From Lachnospiraceae bacterium (lineage in GTDB: Bacteria > Bacillota > Clostridia > Lachnospirales > Lachnospiraceae): 64,000 nt of DNA. A program made the position numbers and the translations under genes. The notes under the pieces were generated by a model. It had not been told where the DNA came from. It saw only the letters and a program-made list of their open reading frames with translations, and ran no database searches. This document shows, piece after piece, positions 27,746 through 36,207 of this stretch; position 1 is the first letter of the stretch, and every line of letters begins with the position of its first letter. The DNA lies in the NCBI GenBank assembly GCA_900769115.1, contig CAAGFJ010000056.1, positions 68,746 to 132,745 of the forward strand, in the 5' to 3' direction.

Positions 27746-28309
27746 ATGGCAACAATTACAGCAAGTGATTTTAGAAACGGTGTAACAATTGAGTACGAAG
27801 GAAAGATCTGTCAGGTTATCGAGTTCCAGCATGTAAAACCAGGTAAGGGTGCTGCATTCGTTCGTACCAAGTTAAAGAATATCGTTAATGGTGGTGTGAT
27901 TGAGAACAGTTTCCGTCCAACAGAGAAGTTCGAGACTGCTCACATTGATCGTAAGAATATGCAGTATTTATACGAGGATGGAGATTTATATTACTTCATG
28001 GATAATGAGACATATGATCAGATCGCTTTAGGTTCTGACGTAGTTGGAGATTCTTTGAAGTTTGTGAAAGAGAACGAGAACGTTAAGGTTGTATCTCATG
28101 ATGGTAATGTATTTGCAATCGAGCCAGAGATCAACGTAACATTAGAGGTTACAGAGTGTGAGCCAGGTGTTAAGGGTAACACAGCAACAGGTGCTACGAA
28201 GCCATGTACCGTTGAGACAGGTGCTACATTGAACGTACCATTGTTCGTTAACCAGGGTGATAAGATCGTCATCGATACCAGAACTGGTGAATATATGTCA
28301 AGAGCATAA
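27746..28309 (+). CDS. efp: Elongation factor P
   Basis: The 187-residue protein relieves ribosome stalling at polyproline stretches. It has the three-domain layout: a KOW-like domain with the loop [15 protein letters not shown] (Lys at the modifiable tip), then the OB domains with [15 protein letters not shown] and the C-terminal signature [20 protein letters not shown]. The ribosome binding site AAGGAGG is 9 bases upstream. It is monocistronic, with its own promoter and strong terminator. No EF-P modification gene is adjacent. Confidence 0.97.
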   Translation: MATITASDFRNGVTIEYEGKICQVIEFQHVKPGKGAAFVRTKLKNIVNGGVIENSFRPTEKFETAHIDRKNMQYLYEDGDLYYFMDNETYDQIALGSDVVGDSLKFVKENENVKVVSHDGNVFAIEPEINVTLEVTECEPGVKGNTATGATKPCTVETGATLNVPLFVNQGDKIVIDTRTGEYMSRA

Positions 28310-28342
28310 GCCAAGCGAATCGCTGTTTGATTGATAAAATGG

Positions 28343-28390
28343 AAAGAAGAGGTTCTTTCGTGCTTGCACGAATAAGAACCTCTTCTTTTT
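28343..28390 (+). terminator. Intrinsic terminator after efp
   Basis: AAGAAGAGGTTCTT and AAGAACCTCTTCTT form a 14-bp stem, with a small CGTGC/GCACG hairpin in the loop, followed by TTTTTATTTT. The 5' A-rich flank could make it bidirectional. Confidence 0.93.
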
Positions 28391-28445
28391 ATTTTGTGAA
28401 TGCGCATTCATTTGGCGCCGCTTGATCATCGAGCCTTCTTTTTTG

Positions 28446-28474
28446 TCATCATTTTTCGCCCGCTCGCATATATT
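28446..28474 (+). promoter_or_regulatory. Candidate sigma-E promoter of the spoIIIA operon
   Basis: TCATCAT (28446-28452), 14 bases, then CATATATT (28467-28474) resembles the Bacillus sigma-E pattern (KMATATT-N14-CATACAnT) with one -35 mismatch. spoIIIA is a known sigma-E operon in Bacillus and Clostridium, so the position supports the call. Confidence 0.45.
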
Positions 28475-28517
28475 AGCAATATGGGGATCGAGAATACAAG
28501 ACAAGAAGGGAAGAACC

Positions 28518-29480
28518 ATGGCAAAAAAAGAAGAAATCCTTAAGATCGTATCAGCGAAACTTCGCAGAATATTAGAACAATCCCAGATTGATTATGAATG
28601 TCTGCAGGAGCTGCGGCTTCGAACGAATGAACCATTTATTCTGTTATATGCAGGTGGCGAGTATTTCATGTCGGAGAGTGGCAGACTGCTAAGACAAGCA
28701 AAAGATGGATATATTATTACAGCAAATGATGTGAAGGAGACATTAGAATATATTAGCAGTTTCTCTCTTTATGCGTACGAGGATGAGATCCGGCAGGGAT
28801 TTATTACCGTGCAAGGAGGGCATCGGATCGGATTGGCAGGAAAAGTAATCTTAGAACAGGGAAAGGTGAAGAGTGTGAAGCACATTTCGTTTATTAATAT
28901 CCGCATGTCTCATGAGAAGAAGGGATGTGGGGCTGGCATTTTGCCATACATATATGAAAATGACAGGATATGCCATACATTGATCATCTCGCCGCCTGGA
29001 TGTGGTAAGACAACATTATTGCGTGATATTGTGCGGCTGGTATCGAATGGAGATGAGATTCATCCGGGAATCAGTGTCGGTGTAGTGGATGAGCGTTCAG
29101 AGATTGGAGCCTGTTATCTGGGAATTCCGCAAAATGATGTCGGAATGCGGACCGATGTCCTGGACTGTTGTCCGAAAGCAGAGGGAATGTTAATGATGAT
29201 CCGAAGCATGTCTCCGGTTGTGATCGCGGTGGATGAGATTGGAAAGAGGGAAGATATTGAAGCACTTGCGTATGTTATGAATTGTGGCTGTCAGATCATA
29301 GCGACCGTACACGGTTCTTCCATTGAGGATATTAAGAATAAGCCAATCCTGCGCAAGTTAGTGGAAGAGAAGATGTTCAAACGATTTGTTGTATTAGCAG
29401 GAGGTAAGACGCCGGGGCAGGTAGAGACAATATTTGATGAGCGTGGAAGTGTGCTGTTTGCCAATAAAATGCCGGCATAA
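28518..29480 (+). CDS. spoIIIAA: Stage III sporulation protein AA (ATPase)
   Basis: The 320-residue mother-cell ATPase resembles secretion ATPases and powers the SpoIIIA-SpoIIQ feeding-tube complex between mother cell and forespore. Walker A is SPPGCGKTTLLRD, the Walker B/Asp-box region is VVIAVDEIGKREDIEA, and VVDERSEIGACYLG is a family hallmark. I start at ATG 28518 (MAKKEEILKIV); the reading upstream is open but not protein-like. It begins an eight-gene operon (spoIIIAA-AH). Confidence 0.95.
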   Translation: MAKKEEILKIVSAKLRRILEQSQIDYECLQELRLRTNEPFILLYAGGEYFMSESGRLLRQAKDGYIITANDVKETLEYISSFSLYAYEDEIRQGFITVQGGHRIGLAGKVILEQGKVKSVKHISFINIRMSHEKKGCGAGILPYIYENDRICHTLIISPPGCGKTTLLRDIVRLVSNGDEIHPGISVGVVDERSEIGACYLGIPQNDVGMRTDVLDCCPKAEGMLMMIRSMSPVVIAVDEIGKREDIEALAYVMNCGCQIIATVHGSSIEDIKNKPILRKLVEEKMFKRFVVLAGGKTPGQVETIFDERGSVLFANKMPA

Positions 29481-29514
29481 CAGAAAGAAATCGAAACGAT
29501 CAGGAGGAGAGTGG

Positions 29515-30042
29515 ATGGAGATTGCATTGAAAATAGCGGGGTCCTTTCTGGTGTTAGGCAGCAGCGGGTATCTTGCGTATTCACTGAATGTCAGACTAGA
29601 CCAGAGGGAAACTGAACTTCGCAGATTATATAGTATTCTGCTGCAATTAAAAAGTGAAATTCAATATATGTCGAACCCGCTGCCTGTTTGTTTTGAAAAA
29701 ATGAGTATTCAGGAGAAAGCCCCTTTTTCTGACTGGTTCGGTCATATGGCAGAGAGGCTGCAGAACAAGGAGCGAACCTTGTTTATGGATATATGGCAGG
29801 AGGAGACAGAATGGTTATATGGACAGTCTGCCCTCAAACGGGAGGATATGGAATCGTTATTTGCCTTAAAGGACAAGCTGGGAACCTTGGATACAGCAGT
29901 ACAGAGCAAGGCATTAGATTATGCAGCATTACAGATTGAGCATAACCGCAGAAATCTGGAAAAAGAGATCAGGCAGAAGAAGAAAATGATTATATCCATC
30001 AGTGTATTTGTTGGATTTATGACATGTATTCTGTTCCTGTAG
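29515..30042 (+). CDS. spoIIIAB: Stage III sporulation protein AB
   Basis: This 175-residue protein belongs to the SpoIIIA channel. It has an N-terminal membrane helix (about 6-24) and a C-terminal one (about 155-173), with a helical middle containing RRLYSILLQLKSEIQYM. The size matches the about 171 residues of Bacillus SpoIIIAB, which is thought to couple to the SpoIIIAA ATPase as a GspF/GspL-like part. The ATG 29515 follows CAGGAGGAGAGTG. Confidence 0.92.
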   Translation: MEIALKIAGSFLVLGSSGYLAYSLNVRLDQRETELRRLYSILLQLKSEIQYMSNPLPVCFEKMSIQEKAPFSDWFGHMAERLQNKERTLFMDIWQEETEWLYGQSALKREDMESLFALKDKLGTLDTAVQSKALDYAALQIEHNRRNLEKEIRQKKKMIISISVFVGFMTCILFL

Positions 30043-30084
30043 AGGAAGTATCCATCCATAGAAAGCGATAAGGAGAGAACAGCT

Positions 30085-30279
30085 ATGCCGGTTGAGATTA
30101 TCATAAAAATAGCAGCGCTTGGAATTGTCATAGCGTTATTGAATCAGGTACTGAAGCATGCAGGCCGGGATGATCAGGCTTTTTTTGTGACGATGGCAGG
30201 TATTATTGTGGTACTTACATGGTTACTTCCTTATCTGGTAGAATTGTTTCAGTCCATGCAGAGTTTATTCGGATTGTGA
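30085..30279 (+). CDS. spoIIIAC: Stage III sporulation protein AC
   Basis: The 64-residue membrane protein has two hydrophobic helices (about 5-22 and 33-58) with the family motif LNQVLKHAGRDDQAFFVTMAG. It is the normal SpoIIIAC length. It lies 42 bases after spoIIIAB and 9 before spoIIIAD. Confidence 0.95.
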   Translation: MPVEIIIKIAALGIVIALLNQVLKHAGRDDQAFFVTMAGIIVVLTWLLPYLVELFQSMQSLFGL

Positions 30280-30288
30280 GGTCCTTAT

Positions 30289-30675
30289 ATGAGTTTTTTT
30301 AAGATTATGTGTGGTGTTATGGTAGGCGTGCTGCTTGCAATTCAATTAAAGCAGATGGGAAGCCCGGTGTGGATGTATCTGTCTATTATATTAAGTCTGT
30401 TTGTGCTGTTCTATGCGGTGGGGAGACTTACATTTGTGATGGAGTTTTTAGACGGTGTGTTGGCAGATATCGGCTTGGAATCGGGGTATTTTGAGATACT
30501 GTTAAAGATTGTAGGAATTTCTTATCTTTGTGAATTTGTCTCAAATGTCTGTAGGGAATCGGGTTTTCTGACTGTTGCGGGACAGATTGAGATTGGGGGA
30601 AAGCTTACTATGATGGTAATGAGTATGCCAATACTGCTTGCTATTGTGAATACGATCACATCTGTACTGCCATAG
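30289..30675 (+). CDS. spoIIIAD: Stage III sporulation protein AD
   Basis: The 128-residue integral membrane protein has several hydrophobic helices and the motif LLKIVGISYLCEFVSNVCRESG typical of SpoIIIAD (shown here only in part; residues about 74-95). It is full length and forms part of the mother-cell membrane platform with SpoIIIAC and AE. Confidence 0.94.
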   Translation: MSFFKIMCGVMVGVLLAIQLKQMGSPVWMYLSIILSLFVLFYAVGRLTFVMEFLDGVLADIGLESGYFEILLKIVGISYLCEFVSNVCRESGFLTVAGQIEIGGKLTMMVMSMPILLAIVNTITSVLP

Positions 30676-30691
30676 AGAAGGTGGTGACAAT

Positions 30692-31849
30692 ATGCGCAAT
30701 CAATTATGGATAATTAGTATTGTATGTTTTTACATATTATCCGTATCTCTGCCGGTTTATGCGAAGGAACCCTATGTGGAAGAATATGAGGAGGCGGTGG
30801 ACCTTGAAGGTCTGGATGCTGACCTGAATGGAATCCGGCGGGCATATGGCATGGAAGAGGATATATCCTTTCAGGATGTTTTCCGGATTCTCATGAATGG
30901 GGACGTGGAAGGAGCAATACAGAAAGCCTTGGAGAGTTTCTATCAGGGGATGTTAGTGGAAATATTAGAAAACCGGACTTTGCTGATCAAGTTATTGCTG
31001 TTAGTCGTGATCGCAGCAGTTTTTCATAATTATTCATCGATCCTGAAGGTCAGCTATGTTGGGGAACAAGGGTTTTATATTACCTACCTGATGATTGCAA
31101 TGTTACTGCTACAATCTTTTTCACTGGTGTATGACATGGCGGAGAAACTGATCTGTTACATCAAAGAGTTGATGGAATGTCTGCTTCCGGCATTTTATAT
31201 GTCAGTTGTATTATGCAGTGGACTGACCACTTCACAGATGGTTAATTCGATGTTTCTTGGTATGCTGGCATTATTAGAGAGGATACTATTATATCTGGTA
31301 CTTCCTGCAATCCGGATCTATTTTCTGGTGGTGGTACTCAATCAGATCCAGTCAAAGGATCGTTTTTCTAAGCTGGCAGCATTGATCAGGCAGGCTGTGT
31401 GTTTTGTATTAAAGGCAGTCGGGACAGGGATTATCGGCTTAAATGTGATGAAAAGTTTGTTAGTACCGGTGTATGACAATGCAAAGTATAGTGTATTACA
31501 AAAGGGACTTTCGGTGATTCCGGGCGGAAGTTCCTTTTCGGCACTTGGTACCATTTTGTTAGGTGCAGGGGTATTGATCAAGAACTGTGTCGGCATATCA
31601 GCGGTTATTCTGCTGCTTGTCTTAGGCGGAATTCCACTACTTAAGATGTTCAGCTTCTATGTGGCATACAGGATTATACTGGCATTGATACAGCCAGTCA
31701 GTGATAAGCGGATTCTTGCGGGAATTCAGGGAGCATGTGACAGTACAGGAGTGCTGGTGCGGGCGGCAGGAACCTCGCTGGTGCTTTCCATTCTTTCCAT
31801 TGCAATTGTCATATTGACGACAAATGTACGATGGAATACGGGAGGATAG
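30692..31849 (+). CDS. spoIIIAE: Stage III sporulation protein AE
   Basis: The 385-residue polytopic membrane protein starts with a signal-like segment (about 5-24), a soluble stretch to about 90, and then six or so membrane helices. Family phrases include LVIPG-like IPGGSSFSALGTILLGAGVLIKN and LVLGGIPLLKM. It is the largest membrane part of the SpoIIIA channel. A GGTGG ribosome binding site precedes ATG 30692, and spoIIIAF begins 4 bases after the stop. Confidence 0.94.
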   Translation: MRNQLWIISIVCFYILSVSLPVYAKEPYVEEYEEAVDLEGLDADLNGIRRAYGMEEDISFQDVFRILMNGDVEGAIQKALESFYQGMLVEILENRTLLIKLLLLVVIAAVFHNYSSILKVSYVGEQGFYITYLMIAMLLLQSFSLVYDMAEKLICYIKELMECLLPAFYMSVVLCSGLTTSQMVNSMFLGMLALLERILLYLVLPAIRIYFLVVVLNQIQSKDRFSKLAALIRQAVCFVLKAVGTGIIGLNVMKSLLVPVYDNAKYSVLQKGLSVIPGGSSFSALGTILLGAGVLIKNCVGISAVILLLVLGGIPLLKMFSFYVAYRIILALIQPVSDKRILAGIQGACDSTGVLVRAAGTSLVLSILSIAIVILTTNVRWNTGG

Positions 31850-31853
31850 CGAA

Positions 31854-32318
31854 ATGGAACAGATATTATCCTGGGTCAGAAGTGGATTGCTATTTGGTAT
31901 TGTGTCATCGGTCATTTTGATGCTATGTCCGAACAAGTCTTATGCCAGACACATCGGTCTGGTAGTGGGACTGTTGTTTATTCTTGTTATGATCCATCCG
32001 GTTATGGAGCTGTTACAGATTGATGAAGATACTTATATAACCTACATCAGGGACTTCTTTGCTGTCACGGAACCGGGTATGGTCTCTGAGCAGAATCTGC
32101 AATTGTATGGAAAGTCACTTGCAATGCAGGTGAAGGAGGCACTGACAGAGAGTGGTTATGTGATTGAGGGGATTGATGTAGACGTCAATGAGGATGGTAG
32201 TGTGAGCAGGGTAATCCTTATTTTAGGGGATACAACGGGAAATATTAGTGTATTAGAGCAATATCTTCATGAAATCTTCGGGGAGGAGGCAGTGATTCAA
32301 TATGAAGGAAACGGATGA
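31854..32318 (+). CDS. spoIIIAF: Stage III sporulation protein AF
   Basis: The 154-residue protein has two N-terminal membrane helices (about 7-25 and 33-52) and a C-terminal ring-building-motif-like domain (about 85-154; LTESGYVIEGIDVDVNEDG). I start at ATG 31854 (MEQILSWVRSG). Its end overlaps spoIIIAG by 17 bases, which suggests coupled translation. Confidence 0.92.
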   Translation: MEQILSWVRSGLLFGIVSSVILMLCPNKSYARHIGLVVGLLFILVMIHPVMELLQIDEDTYITYIRDFFAVTEPGMVSEQNLQLYGKSLAMQVKEALTESGYVIEGIDVDVNEDGSVSRVILILGDTTGNISVLEQYLHEIFGEEAVIQYEGNG

Positions 32319-32922
32319 GATTAAGGAAGCTGGTGCGCGGGGCATTTTTGCCATGTTTCAGGATATGAAGATGAGCGAGGACAAAAGGCAGAAGATACTG
32401 ATTGTATTCTTATTGGGTGTGTTCTTTCTATTGGCTGCCACACCAGTGGGAAGTCTGTCTGGTCAGAATGGAGACAAAAAGAAAACGGTGGGAAAGCAGA
32501 CAACAGAGCAAAGTAAAAAGATAGAAAAAGATGCATATATTGGAAGCTTAGAGAATAAGTTAGAAAAAACAATAGCAGGTATGGAGGGCGCCGGGAACGT
32601 TAATGTAATGATCACACTCAAAGATAATGGAGAGAAGATATTAGACAAGAACCAGCCTTATGAGAGTGAAAAGCAGAGCAGCAGTGAGGAACAAAAGGTG
32701 TCGGAACAGACTAAAACGCAAGGGGAACAGCAGACAGTTTTAGTGGAACAGGAGGGAAATACGGAACCAATCGTGGTGAAGGAGCGGTATCCGGAGATTG
32801 AAGGTATTGTTGTAGTATGCGAAGGTGGTGACAATAAGATATTAGTGCTTCAGATAAAGGAGGCGGTTCAGGCATTATTTTCCGTGGATGCCCATAAAAT
32901 AGTTGTATGTAAATCCAAATAA
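32302..32922 (+). CDS. spoIIIAG: Stage III sporulation protein AG
   Basis: The 206-residue protein has one membrane helix (about 34-52) followed by a charged Glu/Gln/Lys-rich linker and a ring-building domain (MEGAGNVNVMITL and ERYPEIEGIVVVCEGGDN). SpoIIIAG of Bacillus forms the large ring in the intermembrane space, and the layout here is the same. Confidence 0.93.
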   Translation: MKETDEIKEAGARGIFAMFQDMKMSEDKRQKILIVFLLGVFFLLAATPVGSLSGQNGDKKKTVGKQTTEQSKKIEKDAYIGSLENKLEKTIAGMEGAGNVNVMITLKDNGEKILDKNQPYESEKQSSSEEQKVSEQTKTQGEQQTVLVEQEGNTEPIVVKERYPEIEGIVVVCEGGDNKILVLQIKEAVQALFSVDAHKIVVCKSK

Positions 32923-32942
32923 AAGAATAAGAGAGGGTTTGT

Positions 32943-33710
32943 ATGAAGAAAATATTCAAAAAAAATCAGGTTATTATCACAGCACTTGCCATTATGATCG
33001 CAGTGGCAGGGTATTTGAATTTCACATCAGATAAACCTGTATTAAACACTTCAGTGGAGGATATGCAAAGTGAAGGCGCATCTGGTAATCAGGATGATAG
33101 TGAGATCAGTGCAGTAGTAGAGGATGAGGGTACAGAGGATCAGTTTGCTGCAGTTACACAGGAGTCGGTGGATGGTGCGGACAGTGAGACGGTGGATGCA
33201 AAGACTGAGAAGCAGACAAAGGAAACAGCAGGTGATACAGCAAAGGCAGAAAACGATACAGATGAGACAGATGGGGAAGAGCTTGCTGATGCGAGTGTGG
33301 ATCAGGATGGGGAACCAATTGATTCTGATGCGGTAGGTGAAGCTGTGCTTACAAGCGGTTCCGTTACGCTTTCCCAGGCAAAGCTTAATCGGGAGCAGAC
33401 ACGGTCAAAAGCAAAGGAGACATTGTTGGAGATTGTGAACAATGAAAATCTGTCTGAGGATGCAAAAAAGGATGCAGTTTCCAAGATGTTATCCATGACC
33501 GAGCGTATGGAGAAGGAAAATGCAGCAGAGACACAGCTTGCGGCAAAAGGGTTTGCGGATGCAATTGTCAGTATTTCAGATGATAGTGTAGATGTGACGG
33601 TGTCGACAAAAGAATTGACCGATAAACAGAGAACACAGATCGAGGATATTATTACCAGAAAGACAGGATGTAAGCTGAATCAGATCGTGATCACAACAAC
33701 CGAGTCATAA
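32943..33710 (+). CDS. spoIIIAH: Stage III sporulation protein AH
   Basis: The 255-residue protein has an N-terminal membrane helix (about 9-26), a long acidic Asp/Glu/Thr-rich spacer (about 30-135) and the C-terminal domain that binds SpoIIQ in the forespore membrane (about 140-255; REQTRSKAKETLLEIVNNE, KGFADAIVSISDDSVDVTV). The acidic spacer is longer than in Bacillus (218 residues in total there). It ends the operon. Confidence 0.93.
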   Translation: MKKIFKKNQVIITALAIMIAVAGYLNFTSDKPVLNTSVEDMQSEGASGNQDDSEISAVVEDEGTEDQFAAVTQESVDGADSETVDAKTEKQTKETAGDTAKAENDTDETDGEELADASVDQDGEPIDSDAVGEAVLTSGSVTLSQAKLNREQTRSKAKETLLEIVNNENLSEDAKKDAVSKMLSMTERMEKENAAETQLAAKGFADAIVSISDDSVDVTVSTKELTDKQRTQIEDIITRKTGCKLNQIVITTTES

Positions 33711-33725
33711 AATATGCGAAAAACA

Positions 33726-33755
33726 TTGCAAAAAGTATAGGATGTTTGGTATACT
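33726..33755 (+). promoter_or_regulatory. Promoter for the Asp23-family gene
   Basis: TTGCAA (33726-33731), an 18-base spacer and TATACT (33750-33755) precede the gene by 41 bases. Confidence 0.65.
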
Positions 33756-33796
33756 ATATTACATATGAGTAATGGTTTGGCAAAGGAGGAATTACT

Positions 33797-34189
33797 ATGG
33801 CAACAGAATCACAGAATAGCTCCTACAGCTTCAAGGAGGCAGGTGTTCTTGGCGATATCCAGATTGCAGATGATGTGATCGCAATTATCGCCGGGCTTGC
33901 AGCTACAGAAGTAGAAGGTGTGGCTAAGATGTATGGTAATATTACGAATGAATTAGTAAGTAAGCTTGGAATGAAGAATCTTTCAAAGGGAGTCAAAGTA
34001 GCAGTCTCTCCGGAAGATGTCAAGGTAGATCTGTCCATCGAGTTAAAGTATGGCTACAGTGTCATTGATGTATCTTCTAAGGTTCAGGAAAAAGTAAAGC
34101 AGGCAATCGAGACAATGACAGGACTTACCGTATCACAGGTAAGAGTACGGATTGCCGGTGTTGCAATTGCGAAAGAAGAAAAAGCATAA
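33797..34189 (+). CDS. Asp23/Gls24-family envelope stress protein
   Basis: The 130-residue protein is a single Asp23 domain: GDIQIADDVIAIIAGLAATEVEGVAKM, followed by VKVAVSPEDVKVDLSIELKYG and VQEKVKQAIETMTGLTVSQVRVRIAGV. Family members coat the inner face of the membrane through partner proteins and respond to envelope stress. In Firmicutes a copy of this family (yqhY) sits just before nusB, which is exactly the arrangement here, so YqhY orthology is likely. Confidence 0.9.
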   Translation: MATESQNSSYSFKEAGVLGDIQIADDVIAIIAGLAATEVEGVAKMYGNITNELVSKLGMKNLSKGVKVAVSPEDVKVDLSIELKYGYSVIDVSSKVQEKVKQAIETMTGLTVSQVRVRIAGVAIAKEEKA

Positions 34190-34201
34190 TCAGTGATGAG
34201 A

Positions 34202-34243
34202 AGGGCTGTTTCGTAGACTTTTATAAGGCTTTCGAAGCAGCCC
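34202..34243 (+). terminator. Large hairpin between the Asp23-family gene and nusB
   Basis: AGGGCTGTTTCG and CGAAGCAGCCCT form a 12-bp stem with one G-U pair and an 18-base loop. The 3' flank (ATTATG) lacks a U-run, so it may be a weak terminator or an RNA-processing or stability element. Confidence 0.5.
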
Positions 34244-34275
34244 TATTATGCGTTAATGATAGAGAGGAATGAATC

Positions 34276-34683
34276 ATGTTAAGAAGTCAGGTAAGAGAAG
34301 AGATTTTTAAGATTATTTTCCGGCTTCCTTTTGCGCAGGCTGGGGAGATGGAAGAACAGATTTCTTTTGCATTAGAGGAATTACAGGGAAAGAGCGAAGA
34401 GAATCTGCAATATATCAAAGAGAAAGCAGAGGCAATTGAGGAACATTTAGAGGAGATCGATGCAAAGATCGCAGAGAATTGTGAAGGCTGGAATGTGAAT
34501 CGTATTGGTAAAGCAGAGATTGCTATTATGCGGATTGCAGTCTATGAGATGATGTTTGAAGAAGATGTTCCGGACCGGGTAGCCATCAACGAGGCAGTAG
34601 AATTGTGTAAGAATTACTGTGATGAAGAGGCGAAAGGATTTGTGAATGCGGTATTAGGCAAAGTGGAGAAGAGCTTGGAATAG
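34276..34683 (+). CDS. nusB: Transcription antitermination factor NusB
   Basis: The 135-residue all-helical protein binds boxA RNA with NusE for rRNA antitermination. Family motifs include the N-terminal REEIFKIIFRLPF and the C-terminal RIAVYEMMFEEDVPDRVAINEAVELCKNY and KGFVNAVLGKV. It is the first gene of a tight run nusB-xseA-xseB-ispA-dxs-tlyA-nadK-argR-recN, where all gaps are under 30 bases. Confidence 0.95.
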   Translation: MLRSQVREEIFKIIFRLPFAQAGEMEEQISFALEELQGKSEENLQYIKEKAEAIEEHLEEIDAKIAENCEGWNVNRIGKAEIAIMRIAVYEMMFEEDVPDRVAINEAVELCKNYCDEEAKGFVNAVLGKVEKSLE

Positions 34684-34693
34684 GATATGGAAC

Positions 34694-35971
34694 ATGGCAA
34701 CAGTATATTCAGTTACACAGGTTAACAAGTATATTAAGAGAATGTTTGACAACGATTTCTTTCTGCGTGAAGTGCAGGTGAAGGGCGAGATATCGAATGT
34801 AAAATACCACCCGTCCGGTCATATATATTTCACATTGAAGGAGGAGGGAAGCAGCATTGCGGCAGTGATGTTTCGTTCTGCCAGAGCGAATGGGCTTTCT
34901 TTTCAGTTAGAGAATGGACAGAGTGTCATCCTTACGGGAAGTGTTGCTGTGTATGAGAGGGATGGCAGATACCAGATCTATGCAAAGAAGATTGCCAAGG
35001 AAGGGCAAGGCAATCTGTATGAGGCATATGAGTTACTCAAACAGAAGCTGTATGAAGAAGGTTTGTTTGATTTTGAGCATAAGAAGCAGATTCCACAATT
35101 TCCGAAGAAGATTGGAATTGTAACAGCCAAGACCGGAGCTGCCATACAGGATATCCGGAATGTGGCAAGGCGAAGGAATCCTTATGTACAGTTATATCTG
35201 TATCCTGCCAAGGTGCAGGGTGATGGTGCGGCAGTTACTATTGCGAAAGGAATCGAGACATTGGATGCAATGGGGATGGACACGATCATTGTTGGAAGAG
35301 GTGGAGGTTCCATTGAGGATCTGTGGCCATTTAATGAGGAGATCGTTGCAAGGGCTATCTATGCGGCAAAGACACCGATCATATCCGGAACCGGACATGA
35401 GATTGATAATACGATTGCAGACTATGCGGCAGATTTGCGGGCACCAACACCAAGTGCAGCGTGTGAATTGGCAATACCGGATATTATGGGACAGATTGGG
35501 AAGATGCAGCAATTAGAGCAGAATCTGCAACAAACTATGGCGCATAAGATACACCGGAATAAGATGTACCTTGATAATGTGGCAGCCAGGTTAGAACGGG
35601 TGTCGCCAATGACAAGATTTCGGAATCAGAGAATCTATGTAGATTCTTTGCAGGAGAGACTTATCCAGGTTATGTCAGGAAGATACGAAGAGGCAAGTCG
35701 TCAATACGAAAGAATGGCAGAACGGATGCCTGGTGCATTTGGTGAGAAGTATAACCGGAGAAGACATCAGTTTGAATTGTTGCTTGCCCGATTAGACGGT
35801 TTGAGTCCGACGGCCAAGTTAACTGGTGGCTATGGATATATTGAGAATCAGAATGGCATACCGGTACACAGTGTGCAGGATGTGAAACCGCAGGATGCTA
35901 TTTCAGTTACCATACAGGATGGAACGATAGAGGCAAACGTGGTTAAGATTACAGAAAAGAGTGAGGGTTAA
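34694..35971 (+). CDS. xseA: Exodeoxyribonuclease VII large subunit
   Basis: The 425-residue catalytic subunit degrades single-stranded DNA with XseB. It has an N-terminal OB-fold (about 1-100; VKGEISNVKYHPSGHIYFTLK), the catalytic core with VGRGGGSIEDLWPFNEE and SGTGHEIDNTIADYAADLRAPTPSAA, a long coiled-coil (about 275-365) and a C-terminal segment with LTGGYGYIEN. XseB starts 1 base after its stop. Confidence 0.95.
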   Translation: MATVYSVTQVNKYIKRMFDNDFFLREVQVKGEISNVKYHPSGHIYFTLKEEGSSIAAVMFRSARANGLSFQLENGQSVILTGSVAVYERDGRYQIYAKKIAKEGQGNLYEAYELLKQKLYEEGLFDFEHKKQIPQFPKKIGIVTAKTGAAIQDIRNVARRRNPYVQLYLYPAKVQGDGAAVTIAKGIETLDAMGMDTIIVGRGGGSIEDLWPFNEEIVARAIYAAKTPIISGTGHEIDNTIADYAADLRAPTPSAACELAIPDIMGQIGKMQQLEQNLQQTMAHKIHRNKMYLDNVAARLERVSPMTRFRNQRIYVDSLQERLIQVMSGRYEEASRQYERMAERMPGAFGEKYNRRRHQFELLLARLDGLSPTAKLTGGYGYIENQNGIPVHSVQDVKPQDAISVTIQDGTIEANVVKITEKSEG

Positions 35972-35972
35972 G

Positions 35973-36206
35973 ATGGCTGTGAAGAAAGAGACAAAGAAGG
36001 AAGAATCATTTCAGTTAGAGCAGGCATTTTCTGAATTAGAGGAGATCATTGCCAAGTTAGAGAAGGAGGATACTCCATTACAGGAGTCTATTGCCTTATA
36101 TGGAACAGGAGCCAGACTGTTAGCCGCCTGCAAACAGGAGCTGAATGGCATTGAGAAAGAGATGATCGTGATCGGAGAAGCATTGTCTGAGGGAGAGGAA
36201 GCGTAA
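35973..36206 (+). CDS. xseB: Exodeoxyribonuclease VII small subunit
   Basis: The 77-residue helical-hairpin subunit has the family core FSELEEIIAKLEKEDTPLQE and YGTGARLLAACKQEL. I use ATG 35973 rather than GTG 35961, since GTG overlaps the xseA end and the conserved part starts later. A GAGGGT ribosome binding site lies inside the end of xseA. Next is ispA, after one base. Confidence 0.93.
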   Translation: MAVKKETKKEESFQLEQAFSELEEIIAKLEKEDTPLQESIALYGTGARLLAACKQELNGIEKEMIVIGEALSEGEEA

Positions 36207-36207
36207 T

